Of a DNA stretch of 64,000 nt, positions 1-8,134 are shown one piece after another. This stretch comes from Ruania suaedae. Lineage in GTDB: Bacteria > Actinomycetota > Actinomycetes > Actinomycetales > Beutenbergiaceae. How positions within the stretch are numbered: the first letter of the stretch is position 1; every line of letters begins with the position of its first letter. The DNA lies in NCBI RefSeq assembly GCF_021049265.1, contig NZ_CP088018.1:3162001-3226000 (forward strand), read 5' to 3'. Made by a program: the position numbers and the translations under genes. The notes below the pieces were generated by a model. That model saw only the letters and a list, made by a program, of their open reading frames with translations, did not search any database and was not told the DNA's origin.

Positions 1-1
1 C

Positions 2-496
2 ATCATGCTCCCTTATCACGCGACGCTGATCCCGCAGTACACCCTGTTCTACGAGTTGGGGTGGGTGAATTCCTTCCTCCCGCTGACGGTACCGAAATTC
101 CTGGCCACGGATGCGTTCTTCATCTTTCTCTTCGTGCAGTTCATTCGAGGCATTCCCAAGGAACTGGACCAGGCCGCGCAGATCGACGGCGCGGGGCCGC
201 TGCGGATCTACACCACCATCATCTTTCCGCTGCTTCGTCCTGCTCTGGTGACGGGTGCCATCTTCACCATCATCTGGACGTACAACGACTTCTTCTCGCA
301 GCTGATCTATATCTCCGACACGGCCCTGTACACGGTTCCGTTGGCTCTGCGCATGTTCCTGGACACCACGGGCGAGTCCGCGTGGGGGCCGATGCTTGCG
401 ATGAGCACGCTGTCACTGCTGCCGCTGGTCCTCATGTTCGTGCTCTTCCAGCGTCAGATCGTGGAGGGCATCTCCACCACCGGGCTCAAGGGCTGA
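2..496 (+). CDS. Carbohydrate ABC transporter permease (MalG-type), 5' truncated
   Basis: This is the C-terminal part of an inner-membrane sugar ABC permease; the gene begins before the window and is open from base 2. The permease EAA loop, which docks onto the ATPase, is visible as ELDQAAQIDGAG followed by the IFPLLRPAL stretch. Hydrophobic segments flank it, and the ending (QRQIVEGISTTGLKG) is typical of MalG/LacG-type CUT1 permeases. The next gene starts 2 bases after its stop, so the two are probably co-transcribed. With a beta-mannosidase and a LacI regulator beside it, a beta-mannoside or manno-oligosaccharide substrate is plausible, but that is inferred from context only. Confidence 0.9.
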   Translation: MMLPYHATLIPQYTLFYELGWVNSFLPLTVPKFLATDAFFIFLFVQFIRGIPKELDQAAQIDGAGPLRIYTTIIFPLLRPALVTGAIFTIIWTYNDFFSQLIYISDTALYTVPLALRMFLDTTGESAWGPMLAMSTLSLLPLVLMFVLFQRQIVEGISTTGLKG

Positions 497-498
497 CG

Positions 499-1146
499 AT
501 GCGACTCGACGGTCTCCTGGATGGCCTCGCCCGGGTGGTGGAGACGATGTGGCTGAGCGCTCTGTGGATGATCAGCGCCCTTCCCGTGATCACCGCACCG
601 GCAGGCACGTCGGCGCTCGTGGAGGTCGCGCGGATGCGGCAGGACGGCGAGCTGCACGGCTCCGTCAGCCGAGCCTTCGTCCGCTGCGGGCTCGCCCGGA
701 TCCGCACATCCACCGTGGTGCTGGGGCTCTGGTTGCTGGCCGTTGCTGTGCTGGCCGTCAACTTCTCGGTCGTCTCCCAGCTCGGCGCCGCGCGCGTTCC
801 GATCCTGCTGGGGCTCCTCGGCGTGGCGGTGGCGCTCGCGCTGTTCGGAGCAGTGCTGCCCGCTGCCGTCGCGACCGTCGGCGCGAGGGAGCCGGAGGGC
901 CACGCCTCGGTCGTGCGCCTACGGCTGACGGTCCGGACGGCGGCGGCAGCGGTCGCCGCATCCCCGCTCAGTGCCGCGAACGTGGTGCTCGCGGGTGTGG
1001 TCGGCACAGTGCTGGTGCTCGCAGTGCCCGTGACGATCCTCCTCGTGCCCGGCGTGCTGGCCCACGTGAGCGCCATGGGGTGGCGGCGATGCACCGAACG
1101 CATGGCCGTGCTCCTGTGGCGACGGACGACACACATCCCCGCCTGA
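499..1146 (+). CDS. DUF624 (YesL-like) membrane protein
   Basis: A 215-residue integral membrane protein. Its N-terminus (GLARVVETMWLSALWMISALPV) and its layout of several hydrophobic segments with a C-terminal arginine-rich end resemble the DUF624/YesL family, which is often encoded next to carbohydrate ABC transporters. No biochemical function is established for the family. The ATG at 499 lies 2 bases after the permease stop, which supports translational coupling and a role linked to sugar uptake. It ends 24 bases before the end of the convergent beta-mannosidase gene. Confidence 0.7.
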   Translation: MRLDGLLDGLARVVETMWLSALWMISALPVITAPAGTSALVEVARMRQDGELHGSVSRAFVRCGLARIRTSTVVLGLWLLAVAVLAVNFSVVSQLGAARVPILLGLLGVAVALALFGAVLPAAVATVGAREPEGHASVVRLRLTVRTAAAAVAASPLSAANVVLAGVVGTVLVLAVPVTILLVPGVLAHVSAMGWRRCTERMAVLLWRRTTHIPA

Positions 1147-1170
1147 GCGCACGCGGGACATGCGACGCCC

Positions 1171-3678
1171 TCACCCGCGCGGCGACCCCGAGACAAGATC
1201 GTTGAGCGAGCGGAGCACGGGGGCCTCGGTGAGTTCGCGAGCTCGCTCGGCGGGCACGCCGTGGACCCTGACCTCGTAGGTCCGGCCCGGCAGCAACGTG
1301 AGCATCATCCGATCGGCCTCGGCCGCCGGAGCGAGCCGGTCGGCGAACACGCAGAGATCCTTGACCACGGATCGCGCCCGCACGGTGAGCACCACCTCGG
1401 CTCCCTCCACGGCGACCTCGGTGTGCAGGGCCGGTGGCGTGAGCCGGAGCTCCTTGTCCACGGCGAAGAAGTGGGTGGTCTCGACCCCGGACGGCGTGGA
1501 CAGGTGCAACAGCTCGCCGGCCGGGTCGCCGGGACGGGCCACCCGCTCATCGATCGGTGCCCGCGCGGCACTCAGCCGGTCGACCGGAAGCCGCAGCGTC
1601 TGCGTGGCCAGGACGTTCCCGTCGAAGTCGAGGCGGGCGATGCTCACCTCCTCGCGCCAGGTATCGCCCCCGTCATTGACTGCCACCACCTCGAGGGCGC
1701 CCGCGGCGCTGCTGGTGGTGAGCAGGCGCGGTGCGAAGGCGTCACGCATCGCGTACCAGAGCGGCTTCTTCCGGCCGTAGCCGTCGACCGCGGCCCACGA
1801 GGTGACGGGCCAGCAGTCGTTCAGCTGCCAGATCACGACGCCGGTGTTGTAGGGCCGCAAGGACCGGTAGTGCTCGATGGCGTACCGGATGGCGTGAGCC
1901 TGGTTGAGCTGCATGGCGTAGTGCCAGTCGACCATGTCGTGGGGCACCGGCAGGTGCGGCTCCAGACCTCGGGCGAGCTTGCCGTTCCCGTCCTCCGCCT
2001 TCTGGTGATGGAGCATCCCGACCGACTCGGGAGTCAGGGGATCATCGGAGATCGACCGCGTGATCGTCGACCACGTCGGCGGGCCCTGCCACCCGAACTC
2101 GGAGACGAAACGTGGTGCGGCATCGGCGTAATGACGCCACTCCTTCTTGTTCCACACGCCCCACTCGTGGGTGCAGCCGCGGGTGGGGTCGTTCGGGTGG
2201 GCATCGCCGCCGGAGTACGGACTGCCCGGCCAGTAGGGCCGGGTGGGGTCGACGTCGGCGACGATCTCGGGGAGGTCGTGGAGGTAGTAGCCCTCACCCC
2301 ACGGCCGGCCATCGAGCACGTCCTGCCAGCCCCAGTCGTGCCAGCCCCAGATGTTCTCGTTGTTGCCGTTCCACAGCACCAGGCTCGGGTGCGGCATGAG
2401 GCGCTCGACGTTGTCACGCGCTTCGGCGCGCACCTGACCGCGCAGTGGTTCGTCCTCCGGATAGGCGGCGCAGGCGAACAGGAAGTCCTGCCAGACGAGC
2501 AGCCCGCGCTCGTCACACGCCTCGTAGAACTCCCGGCTCTCGTACACGCCACCGCCCCACACCCGCAGCAGGTTCAGGTTCGCCTCGACCGCCTGATCGA
2601 GGCGCTCGGCGAGCCGGGCCTGATCGACCCGCGGCAGGAAGCAGTCGTCGGGGATCCAGTTCGCCCCACGCACCGGGATCACCACACCGTTGATCTCGAA
2701 GGCGAACTCGGAGCCGCGCTCGTCCTCCTCGGTGAGCAGGCGCAGGCTACGGAAGCCCACCCGGGCAGACCACCGGTCGACGGCGCGCCCCTCTACCTCG
2801 AGGCTCACCTCGAGGTCGTACAACGCCTGGCCGCCGAGATCGCGCGGCCACCACAGGTCCGGGTCGGGCACGTCCAGCACGAGCCGGCAGCTCGCCGATG
2901 TCACCTCCTGCACCGCGGTGACACCGGCGACGGAGGCAACGACGCGAGCGTCGCCGTCGGCGGCATAGCTGTCGACGTCGACATCGACGATCACGCGCCC
3001 GCTCGAGCCTTCGAGAGTCGTTTGCGGACGCACCGAAGCCAGACGACCGGCCACACGGCGTACCAGCCGCACCTGGCGCCAGAGCCCAGCGGTGACGAGC
3101 GTCGGCCCCCAGTCCCACCCGAAGTTGCTGGCGTTCTTGCGGATGAAGTTGAAGGGCGCCGGGTAGGCGTTCGGCATCGGGGGCGTCCGGTCCCGGTACG
3201 CCTCGGCGTACCGCCAGGCCGAATGCAGCTGGACGGCGATCTCATTGCGACCGGGCCGGAGCGCACCGGCCAGGGGCACCGCGTAGCGGCGGTGCATGTT
3301 CTGCGTCTGCGCGACCTCGATGTCGTTGACCCGGACGGTGGCGATCGTGTCCACGCCGTCGAGCTCAAGCGCCACCTCCGCACCGGGCACGAGCGCGCCC
3401 TCGGAGGTGAACCACTCCGGGGGAATCTGCACATCCCGGCGCAGGACCCACTCGACCCGACCGATCCAGTCGCTGCGGATCTCGTTCCGGTCCAGGTACG
3501 GATCCGGGATCAGCCGCTCGGCCAGCAGATCCAGGTGGACGGTCCCCGGCACCGACGCAGTGATCGGCATCGCCTCACGCACATGGGGCGGCACGTGCGC
3601 CCACCCGGGATCGGCGAGGTCCAGAGTCCAGTCCTCGAGCGGCCAGCAGGCGGGTTCAATGCTCTCCATCCGGGTCAC
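1171..3678 (-). CDS. Beta-mannosidase, glycoside hydrolase family 2
   Basis: An 835-residue GH2 enzyme expected to release terminal beta-linked mannose from mannosides in the cytoplasm; no signal peptide is visible. The jelly-roll N-terminal region includes SVPGTVHLDLLAERLIPDPY, a hallmark of the beta-mannosidase branch. The general acid/base is Glu441 in LWNGNNENIWG and the nucleophile is Glu527 in FVSEFGWQGPP. Two starts are possible: GTG at 3678 and ATG at 3669; neither has a strong ribosome-binding site. The gene follows the lacI-type gene by 15-24 bases on the same strand, so they probably form one transcript. It converges on the ABC permease/DUF624 genes. Confidence 0.92.
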   Translation of the reverse strand: MTRMESIEPACWPLEDWTLDLADPGWAHVPPHVREAMPITASVPGTVHLDLLAERLIPDPYLDRNEIRSDWIGRVEWVLRRDVQIPPEWFTSEGALVPGAEVALELDGVDTIATVRVNDIEVAQTQNMHRRYAVPLAGALRPGRNEIAVQLHSAWRYAEAYRDRTPPMPNAYPAPFNFIRKNASNFGWDWGPTLVTAGLWRQVRLVRRVAGRLASVRPQTTLEGSSGRVIVDVDVDSYAADGDARVVASVAGVTAVQEVTSASCRLVLDVPDPDLWWPRDLGGQALYDLEVSLEVEGRAVDRWSARVGFRSLRLLTEEDERGSEFAFEINGVVIPVRGANWIPDDCFLPRVDQARLAERLDQAVEANLNLLRVWGGGVYESREFYEACDERGLLVWQDFLFACAAYPEDEPLRGQVRAEARDNVERLMPHPSLVLWNGNNENIWGWHDWGWQDVLDGRPWGEGYYLHDLPEIVADVDPTRPYWPGSPYSGGDAHPNDPTRGCTHEWGVWNKKEWRHYADAAPRFVSEFGWQGPPTWSTITRSISDDPLTPESVGMLHHQKAEDGNGKLARGLEPHLPVPHDMVDWHYAMQLNQAHAIRYAIEHYRSLRPYNTGVVIWQLNDCWPVTSWAAVDGYGRKKPLWYAMRDAFAPRLLTTSSAAGALEVVAVNDGGDTWREEVSIARLDFDGNVLATQTLRLPVDRLSAARAPIDERVARPGDPAGELLHLSTPSGVETTHFFAVDKELRLTPPALHTEVAVEGAEVVLTVRARSVVKDLCVFADRLAPAAEADRMMLTLLPGRTYEVRVHGVPAERARELTEAPVLRSLNDLVSGSPRG

Positions 3679-3680
3679 TT

Positions 3681-3688
3681 TACCGGTA
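3681..3688. promoter_or_regulatory. Short palindrome between lacI-type gene and beta-mannosidase
   Basis: TACCGGTA is a perfect 8-base palindrome with the central CG usual for LacI-family operators. It lies in the 15-24 base gap between the regulator's stop and the mannosidase start. It could be an internal operator or simply chance in GC-rich DNA, since the arms are short. Confidence 0.3.
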
Positions 3689-3693
3689 CAACG

Positions 3694-4710
3694 CTAGGTC
3701 GTCTCCCCCACCTGCAGGGTTGGGAGGGACAGGTCGCGCCCTTCGGCCAGGAATCCGGGGCCCGGTGGTGTGCGGGTAGCGGCCATCAACGCCTCGGCCG
3801 CCCCGATCCCCAGCGCCGCGACATCCCGTCTGATCAGCGTGGGCGCGGGAGTGAGATAGGGGGTCAGGCCGGAGCCGTCCCAGGAGACCACGGCCACGTC
3901 CTCCGGCACGGCCCGCCCCGAACGCCGAGCGGCGGCGAGTCCGCCGAGCATGAGCGGATCGCTGTCATAGACGAGCGCGGTCACCCCGCTCTCGAGCAGT
4001 GGTCCGGTCATCGCCTCGCTCTCGGCCATCGTCATCGCGCCCTCGAGCACGTGCACGGTCAGCCCCCGCGTGGCTGCCCGGGCGGCGAACGCCTCCGACC
4101 GAGCTCTGGAGTAGTAGAAGTCCGGGCTCGTCGCCACCCGCCCGAGACACCGGTGACCGCGATCGCCGAGATGGTCCACGATCTGTTCGGCCACACTCGA
4201 GACGTCCGCCGCCAACGTGGCGAACTGCGTCCCCGGGCCGCCCAGCGCGACGCTGGGTAGCCCGAGGCCCGCCAGGAGCTCGGCCCGCGGATCCTCGGCG
4301 GCGACGTCAGTCACCAGCACGGCGTCCACCGAGCGCCGGCGAGCGAAGGACGCGTAGATCTCCTCTTCGATGGCCACCGACTCGGCCACATTGAGAGTCA
4401 GCGCCAGGCCGTTCGACGTCAGGTGTGAGCCCATCGCGGCGATCAGCTGCATGTAGAAGGTGTCGGCCGAGACGTGGTGAGCGGGGCGCCGAATGACCAG
4501 ACCCACGGCCCCCGCGCCGGCACCCGCGAGCCGGCGCGCCGTGCTGTCGGGCTCCCATCCCAGTGCCGCTGCGGCCTCGCGGACCCGGCCTCGCGTCTGC
4601 GCAGAGATGCCGGGACGGTCGTTCATCGTCATCGAGACCGTCATCTTCGACACCCCGGCTGCGGCAGCGACATCGGCGATCGTCACGCGGCTGGATTGCC
4701 CCTTCGGCAT
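3694..4710 (-). CDS. LacI family transcriptional regulator
   Basis: A 338-residue repressor of LacI type. The N-terminal helix-turn-helix and hinge are clear (TIADVAAAAGVSKMTVSMTM, then LGWEPDSTARRLAGAG), followed by a periplasmic-binding-protein-like sugar sensor domain. It sits immediately upstream of the beta-mannosidase on the same strand and probably controls that gene, and perhaps the neighbouring ABC transporter, in response to a mannoside. The ATG at 4710 has an AGGA-type site about 9 bases upstream. The effector sugar cannot be read from the sequence. Confidence 0.93.
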   Translation of the reverse strand: MPKGQSSRVTIADVAAAAGVSKMTVSMTMNDRPGISAQTRGRVREAAAALGWEPDSTARRLAGAGAGAVGLVIRRPAHHVSADTFYMQLIAAMGSHLTSNGLALTLNVAESVAIEEEIYASFARRRSVDAVLVTDVAAEDPRAELLAGLGLPSVALGGPGTQFATLAADVSSVAEQIVDHLGDRGHRCLGRVATSPDFYYSRARSEAFAARAATRGLTVHVLEGAMTMAESEAMTGPLLESGVTALVYDSDPLMLGGLAAARRSGRAVPEDVAVVSWDGSGLTPYLTPAPTLIRRDVAALGIGAAEALMAATRTPPGPGFLAEGRDLSLPTLQVGETT

Positions 4711-4764
4711 GAAGGGGATCCTAGGCCAGATCGCGCGGCCGGCAGCGCGCGCCCGCCGCGCCCG

Positions 4765-5430
4765 TCAGCGCTGCCACTCCTCCCGCGGCGGTGGAGCACC
4801 GGGCGAGAGGCGGCGCCGAGAGCGCCGCACGTACCACCAGATGCCCCCCGCCACCGTCATACCCAGTCCGACCATGCCCAGTCCGATGGCGAGGAACACG
4901 CCGAAGATCGTGCCGAACAGACCGGCGAAGAATCCGGGCATGTCATGGCCCTGCGCCACCACGATCGAGGCCGAGGCAGACGCCGACGGATCGGCGAGCG
5001 CTGGCGCCGCCACCGTGTACTCGCCCGCCGCGCCGGCCCGGAAGGTGTAGACATCCTCGGCCGTGACACCGTCGCGGGTGGAGGTGCTCGCGGGCCCGGG
5101 AATCCGGGGCACCTCCGCACCCGCCGGGTCGGTGACCGTGACGTCCCCGGCGAGCTCGGCCTCGGACCCGGTCGGCGCTGCGAGGTAGACCACGTAGGTG
5201 GTGTCCGCCGCCAGCTCCACGCTCACGCTGCCCGGCACCTCGGTGCCCCCGACGGCGTCCGGACCGGGAGCGCCGTCGGCGGCCACGACACCGAGCGGGA
5301 CCACCGAGAGGAACAGCCGGACCACCAGCACAGCCACCGCCACGGTCACCAGCAGCGCGAAGGCCCCGGCGAAGGTGAGGATCTTCGGGCCGGTGGTGGA
5401 GGTCTTCACAGGCAGCGCGGGATAGGCCAT
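4765..5430 (-). CDS. Hypothetical membrane protein with two membrane segments
   Basis: A 221-residue protein that I cannot assign to a named family. It has one hydrophobic segment near residues 17-45, a roughly 110-residue extracytoplasmic region rich in threonine, alanine and proline that reads like a beta-sandwich (VSVELAADTTYVVYLAAP, then VYTFRAGAAGEYTV), and a second hydrophobic stretch near residues 165-200. It ends in a basic, proline-rich cytoplasmic tail (RRSRRRLSPGAPPPREEW). It lies downstream of nothing on its strand and is divergent from tdh, so its role is unknown. Confidence 0.65.
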   Translation of the reverse strand: MAYPALPVKTSTTGPKILTFAGAFALLVTVAVAVLVVRLFLSVVPLGVVAADGAPGPDAVGGTEVPGSVSVELAADTTYVVYLAAPTGSEAELAGDVTVTDPAGAEVPRIPGPASTSTRDGVTAEDVYTFRAGAAGEYTVAAPALADPSASASASIVVAQGHDMPGFFAGLFGTIFGVFLAIGLGMVGLGMTVAGGIWWYVRRSRRRLSPGAPPPREEWQR

Positions 5431-5546
5431 GGGCCCACGCTAGCTCGCGGTGCACGCGGCGCCATGGGCAGGCCTGCCCTGCGAGTGAGGCCACAGCAGC
5501 CTTGATAGCGTTCCATCATCTGGACAACCCAGGAGGATCACCAAGG

Positions 5547-6602
5547 ATGAAGGCCCTGTACAAGGCCGGCCCCCACCCCGGGCTGGAGCTCGTCGACCGA
5601 CCCGAACCGCAGCCCGGGCCCGGGGAGGTGAAGGTCCGCGTGCACACCACCGGAATCTGCGGCACCGACCTGCACATCCTCGACTGGGACCCCTGGGCCT
5701 CCTCGATGGTGGGCGCTCCGCTGATCCCGGGGCACGAGTTCTACGGCGAGGTGGTCGCCGTCGGGGAGATGGTCGGTGACATCGGGATCGGTGAGCTGGT
5801 CTCCGGCGAGGGCCACATCGTGTGCGGCATGTGCCGCAACTGCCGCGCGGGCCGGCGGCAGCTGTGCATCCGGACGATCTCGGTCGGTGTGCAGCGCGAC
5901 GGCGCGTTCGCCGAGTACGTGGTGATCCCGCAGGAGAACATCTGGTCCCACACCCGCGAGGGCAGTCAGGACGTCAGCCCGGAGCTCGGCGCGATCTTCG
6001 ACCCCTTCGGCAATGCCGTGCACACGGCGCTGAAGTTCGGTGTGGTCGGCGAGGATGTGCTGATCACCGGCGCCGGCCCGATCGGGCTGATGGCCGCGGC
6101 GGTGGTGCGCCACGCCGGTGCCCGCTACGTGGCCATCACCGACGTCTCCCCCGAGCGGCTCGCCCTCGCCGAGCGGATGGGCGTGGACCTGGCGCTGAAC
6201 GTGGCCACCACCCCGGTGAACCGGGCGGAGGAGCTGCTGCACCTGCGAGAGGGCTTCGACGTCGGGCTGGAGATGTCCGGCCACGCCAGCGCGCTGCCGG
6301 AGATGATCACGGTGATGAACCACGGCGGCAAGATCGCCATCCTGGGTCTGCCGAGCGAGCCGATCGACATGGACTGGTCGCTCGTGGTGACCCAGATGCT
6401 CACGTTGCAGGGCATCTACGGCCGCGAGATGTTCGAGACCTGGAACGCGATGAGCGCGATGCTGCAGACCTCCGAGTGGCTGCTCGACGCCGTCACCTCG
6501 GTGGTCACCGACCGGCTGCCCGCCTCGCGCTGGCAGGAGGGCTTCGCCGCCGCGCAGGCGGCGCGGAGCGGCAAGGTCGTGCTGGACTGGACGAAGTTGT
6601 GA
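5547..6602 (+). CDS. tdh: L-threonine 3-dehydrogenase
   Basis: A zinc-dependent medium-chain dehydrogenase of 351 residues that oxidises L-threonine to 2-amino-3-ketobutyrate with NAD+. The catalytic zinc region is GICGTDLHILDWD (Cys38) and PGHEFYGEV (His63, Glu64); the structural zinc is held by Cys93, Cys96, Cys99 and Cys107. The nucleotide-binding GAGPIGLMAAAV motif is present. The ATG at 5547 is chosen because AGGAGG lies at 5531-5536 and the protein then starts MKALYK, as in this family. It is followed 9 bases later by kbl, so the two form the classical threonine-to-glycine operon. Confidence 0.95.
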   Translation: MKALYKAGPHPGLELVDRPEPQPGPGEVKVRVHTTGICGTDLHILDWDPWASSMVGAPLIPGHEFYGEVVAVGEMVGDIGIGELVSGEGHIVCGMCRNCRAGRRQLCIRTISVGVQRDGAFAEYVVIPQENIWSHTREGSQDVSPELGAIFDPFGNAVHTALKFGVVGEDVLITGAGPIGLMAAAVVRHAGARYVAITDVSPERLALAERMGVDLALNVATTPVNRAEELLHLREGFDVGLEMSGHASALPEMITVMNHGGKIAILGLPSEPIDMDWSLVVTQMLTLQGIYGREMFETWNAMSAMLQTSEWLLDAVTSVVTDRLPASRWQEGFAAAQAARSGKVVLDWTKL

Positions 6603-6611
6603 GGAGCATCG

Positions 6612-7835
6612 ATGTACACGATCGCTGAGTGCCTGCGCGCCGAGCTTGACGAGCTGCGCTCGGCCGGGCTCTACAAGCACGAGCGGGCCATCGCCTCGCC
6701 GCAGTCCGCGCACGTGCTGACCTCCCCTCCCGACGGCGGCCCCTCCGGCACGTCCGCGAGTGCACCCGCCGAGGTGCTGAACTTCTGTGCCAACAACTAC
6801 CTCGGCCTGGCCGGCCACCCGGACATCGTCGCCGCCGCCCACCGGGCGCTGGACGAGCGCGGTTTCGGGATGGCCTCGGTCCGCTTCATCTGCGGTACCC
6901 AGGATCAGCACCTGGAGCTGGAGCGCCGGGTGGCAGCGTTCCTCGGCGCGGAGGCCTCGATCCTGTTCGGCTCCTGCTTCGACGCCAACGGCGGCGTGTT
7001 CGAGACGCTGCTCAGCGCCGAGGACGCCGTCATCTCCGACGAGCTCAACCACGCCTCCATCATCGACGGCATCCGGCTGTGCAAGGCGAGCCGGTTCCGG
7101 TACGCCAACCGGGACATGGCCGACCTGCGCACCCAGCTCGTCCGGGCAACCGAAGGCGGGGCGCGCCGGATCCTGGTGGTCACCGACGGGGTGTTCTCCA
7201 TGGACGGCTACCTGGCACCGCTGGCCGAGATCTGCGACCTGGCGGAGGAGTTCGGGGCGCTGGTGATGGTGGACGACTCCCACGCCGTCGGGTTCATGGG
7301 GCCCACGGGCGCGGGCACACCGGAGCACGCCGGGGTCGGCGACAGGGTCGACCTGACCACCGGGACCTTCGGCAAAGCCCTGGGCGGCGCCTCCGGCGGC
7401 TACGTGGCCGGGCGGGCCGAGATCGTGGAGCTGCTGCGCCAGCGGGCCCGGCCGTACCTGTTCTCCAACTCCCTGGCTCCGCCAATCGTGGCCGCGACGC
7501 TGACCGCGCTGGCCCTCGTGGCCGACTCGGCCGATCTGCGCAAGCAGCTGCAGGCGAACGCCGCGCTGTTCCGGGAGCGGATGAGCGCGGAGGGCTTCGA
7601 GCTGCTGCCCGGTCAGCACGCCATCGTCCCGGTGATGTTCGGCGATGCCGCCCTGGCCGCCCGGATCGCCGATGCGATGCTCGAACGCGGGGTCTACGTG
7701 ACCGCGTTCAGCTACCCGGTGGTCCCGCGCGGGAAGGCCCGGATCCGGGTGCAGCTCTCGGCGGCGCACTCTAGCGCGGACGTCGAGGCCTGCGTGGCGG
7801 CGTTCGTGGCTGCCCGGGAGGCCGTACCGAACTGA
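6612..7835 (+). CDS. kbl: Glycine C-acetyltransferase (2-amino-3-ketobutyrate CoA ligase)
   Basis: A PLP-dependent alpha-oxoamine synthase of 407 residues that cleaves 2-amino-3-ketobutyrate with CoA to glycine and acetyl-CoA, taking the product of the upstream tdh. The PLP lysine is Lys255 in [12 protein letters not shown]; family motifs [20 protein letters not shown] and [12 protein letters not shown] are intact. There is a short low-complexity insertion near residues 38-52 ([16 protein letters not shown]) not usual in enterobacterial Kbl. The gene ends just before a strong stem-loop. Confidence 0.94.
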   Translation: MYTIAECLRAELDELRSAGLYKHERAIASPQSAHVLTSPPDGGPSGTSASAPAEVLNFCANNYLGLAGHPDIVAAAHRALDERGFGMASVRFICGTQDQHLELERRVAAFLGAEASILFGSCFDANGGVFETLLSAEDAVISDELNHASIIDGIRLCKASRFRYANRDMADLRTQLVRATEGGARRILVVTDGVFSMDGYLAPLAEICDLAEEFGALVMVDDSHAVGFMGPTGAGTPEHAGVGDRVDLTTGTFGKALGGASGGYVAGRAEIVELLRQRARPYLFSNSLAPPIVAATLTALALVADSADLRKQLQANAALFRERMSAEGFELLPGQHAIVPVMFGDAALAARIADAMLERGVYVTAFSYPVVPRGKARIRVQLSAAHSSADVEACVAAFVAAREAVPN

Positions 7836-7840
7836 CGCGC

Positions 7841-7880
7841 TCCAGCGGTGCCGTGCCACATTCGGCACGGTGGCGCTGGA
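7841..7880 (+). terminator. Stem-loop after tdh-kbl
   Basis: An inverted repeat 6 bases after the kbl stop: TCCAGCG and CCGTGCC arms pair with CGGCACGG and CGCTGGA across a short ATT-type loop, with a small internal mismatch. There is no U-tract, as is common for actinobacterial terminators. It starts a 299-base gene-free stretch (7836-8134) that also holds the structured repeat at 7950-7998. Confidence 0.6.
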
Positions 7881-7949
7881 ACCCGTCACTTGTGAATCGG
7901 CCAGGATGACGTCGCGGTGGTCGCCGCCGGTCCCATCGTTGGTCCCTGC

Positions 7950-7998
7950 GTGACCGCAACGACACGGCTGCGTCGGTCTGCGGCACCATGCTGCCGCA
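7950..7998 (+). repeat. Structured intergenic repeat, copy A
   Basis: A 49-base segment that matches 44925-44973 at 40 of 49 positions without gaps. It folds into two hairpins: one around the GACACGG loop with an unpaired C in its 5' arm, and one with TGCGGCA pairing with TGCCGCA. The first stem shows a compensatory change between the copies (C-G here, G-C in the other at repeat positions 8 and 21). It lies between kbl and the prolyl oligopeptidase gene. Nature unknown; a REP-like element or a structured RNA are options. Confidence 0.5.
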
Positions 7999-8134
7999 GA
8001 TCACGCCGGTGTGTCGGCGCGGTCAGGAACCCGCGGGTTACGAGGACGCAGGCACCGCGACACCGCGGCTGCGACCGTTCCAGGCTTAGGCTGATCGAGG
8101 CCCCATCGACCCACACCCCCTGCGAGGACCGCAC

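Noticed and set aside
1261-4260. A 999-codon open frame on the plus strand across the beta-mannosidase and the lacI-type gene
   Set aside because: It is antisense to two well-recognised genes, its protein has no family motif and is rich in Arg, Gly and His. Such frames are expected in high-GC DNA.
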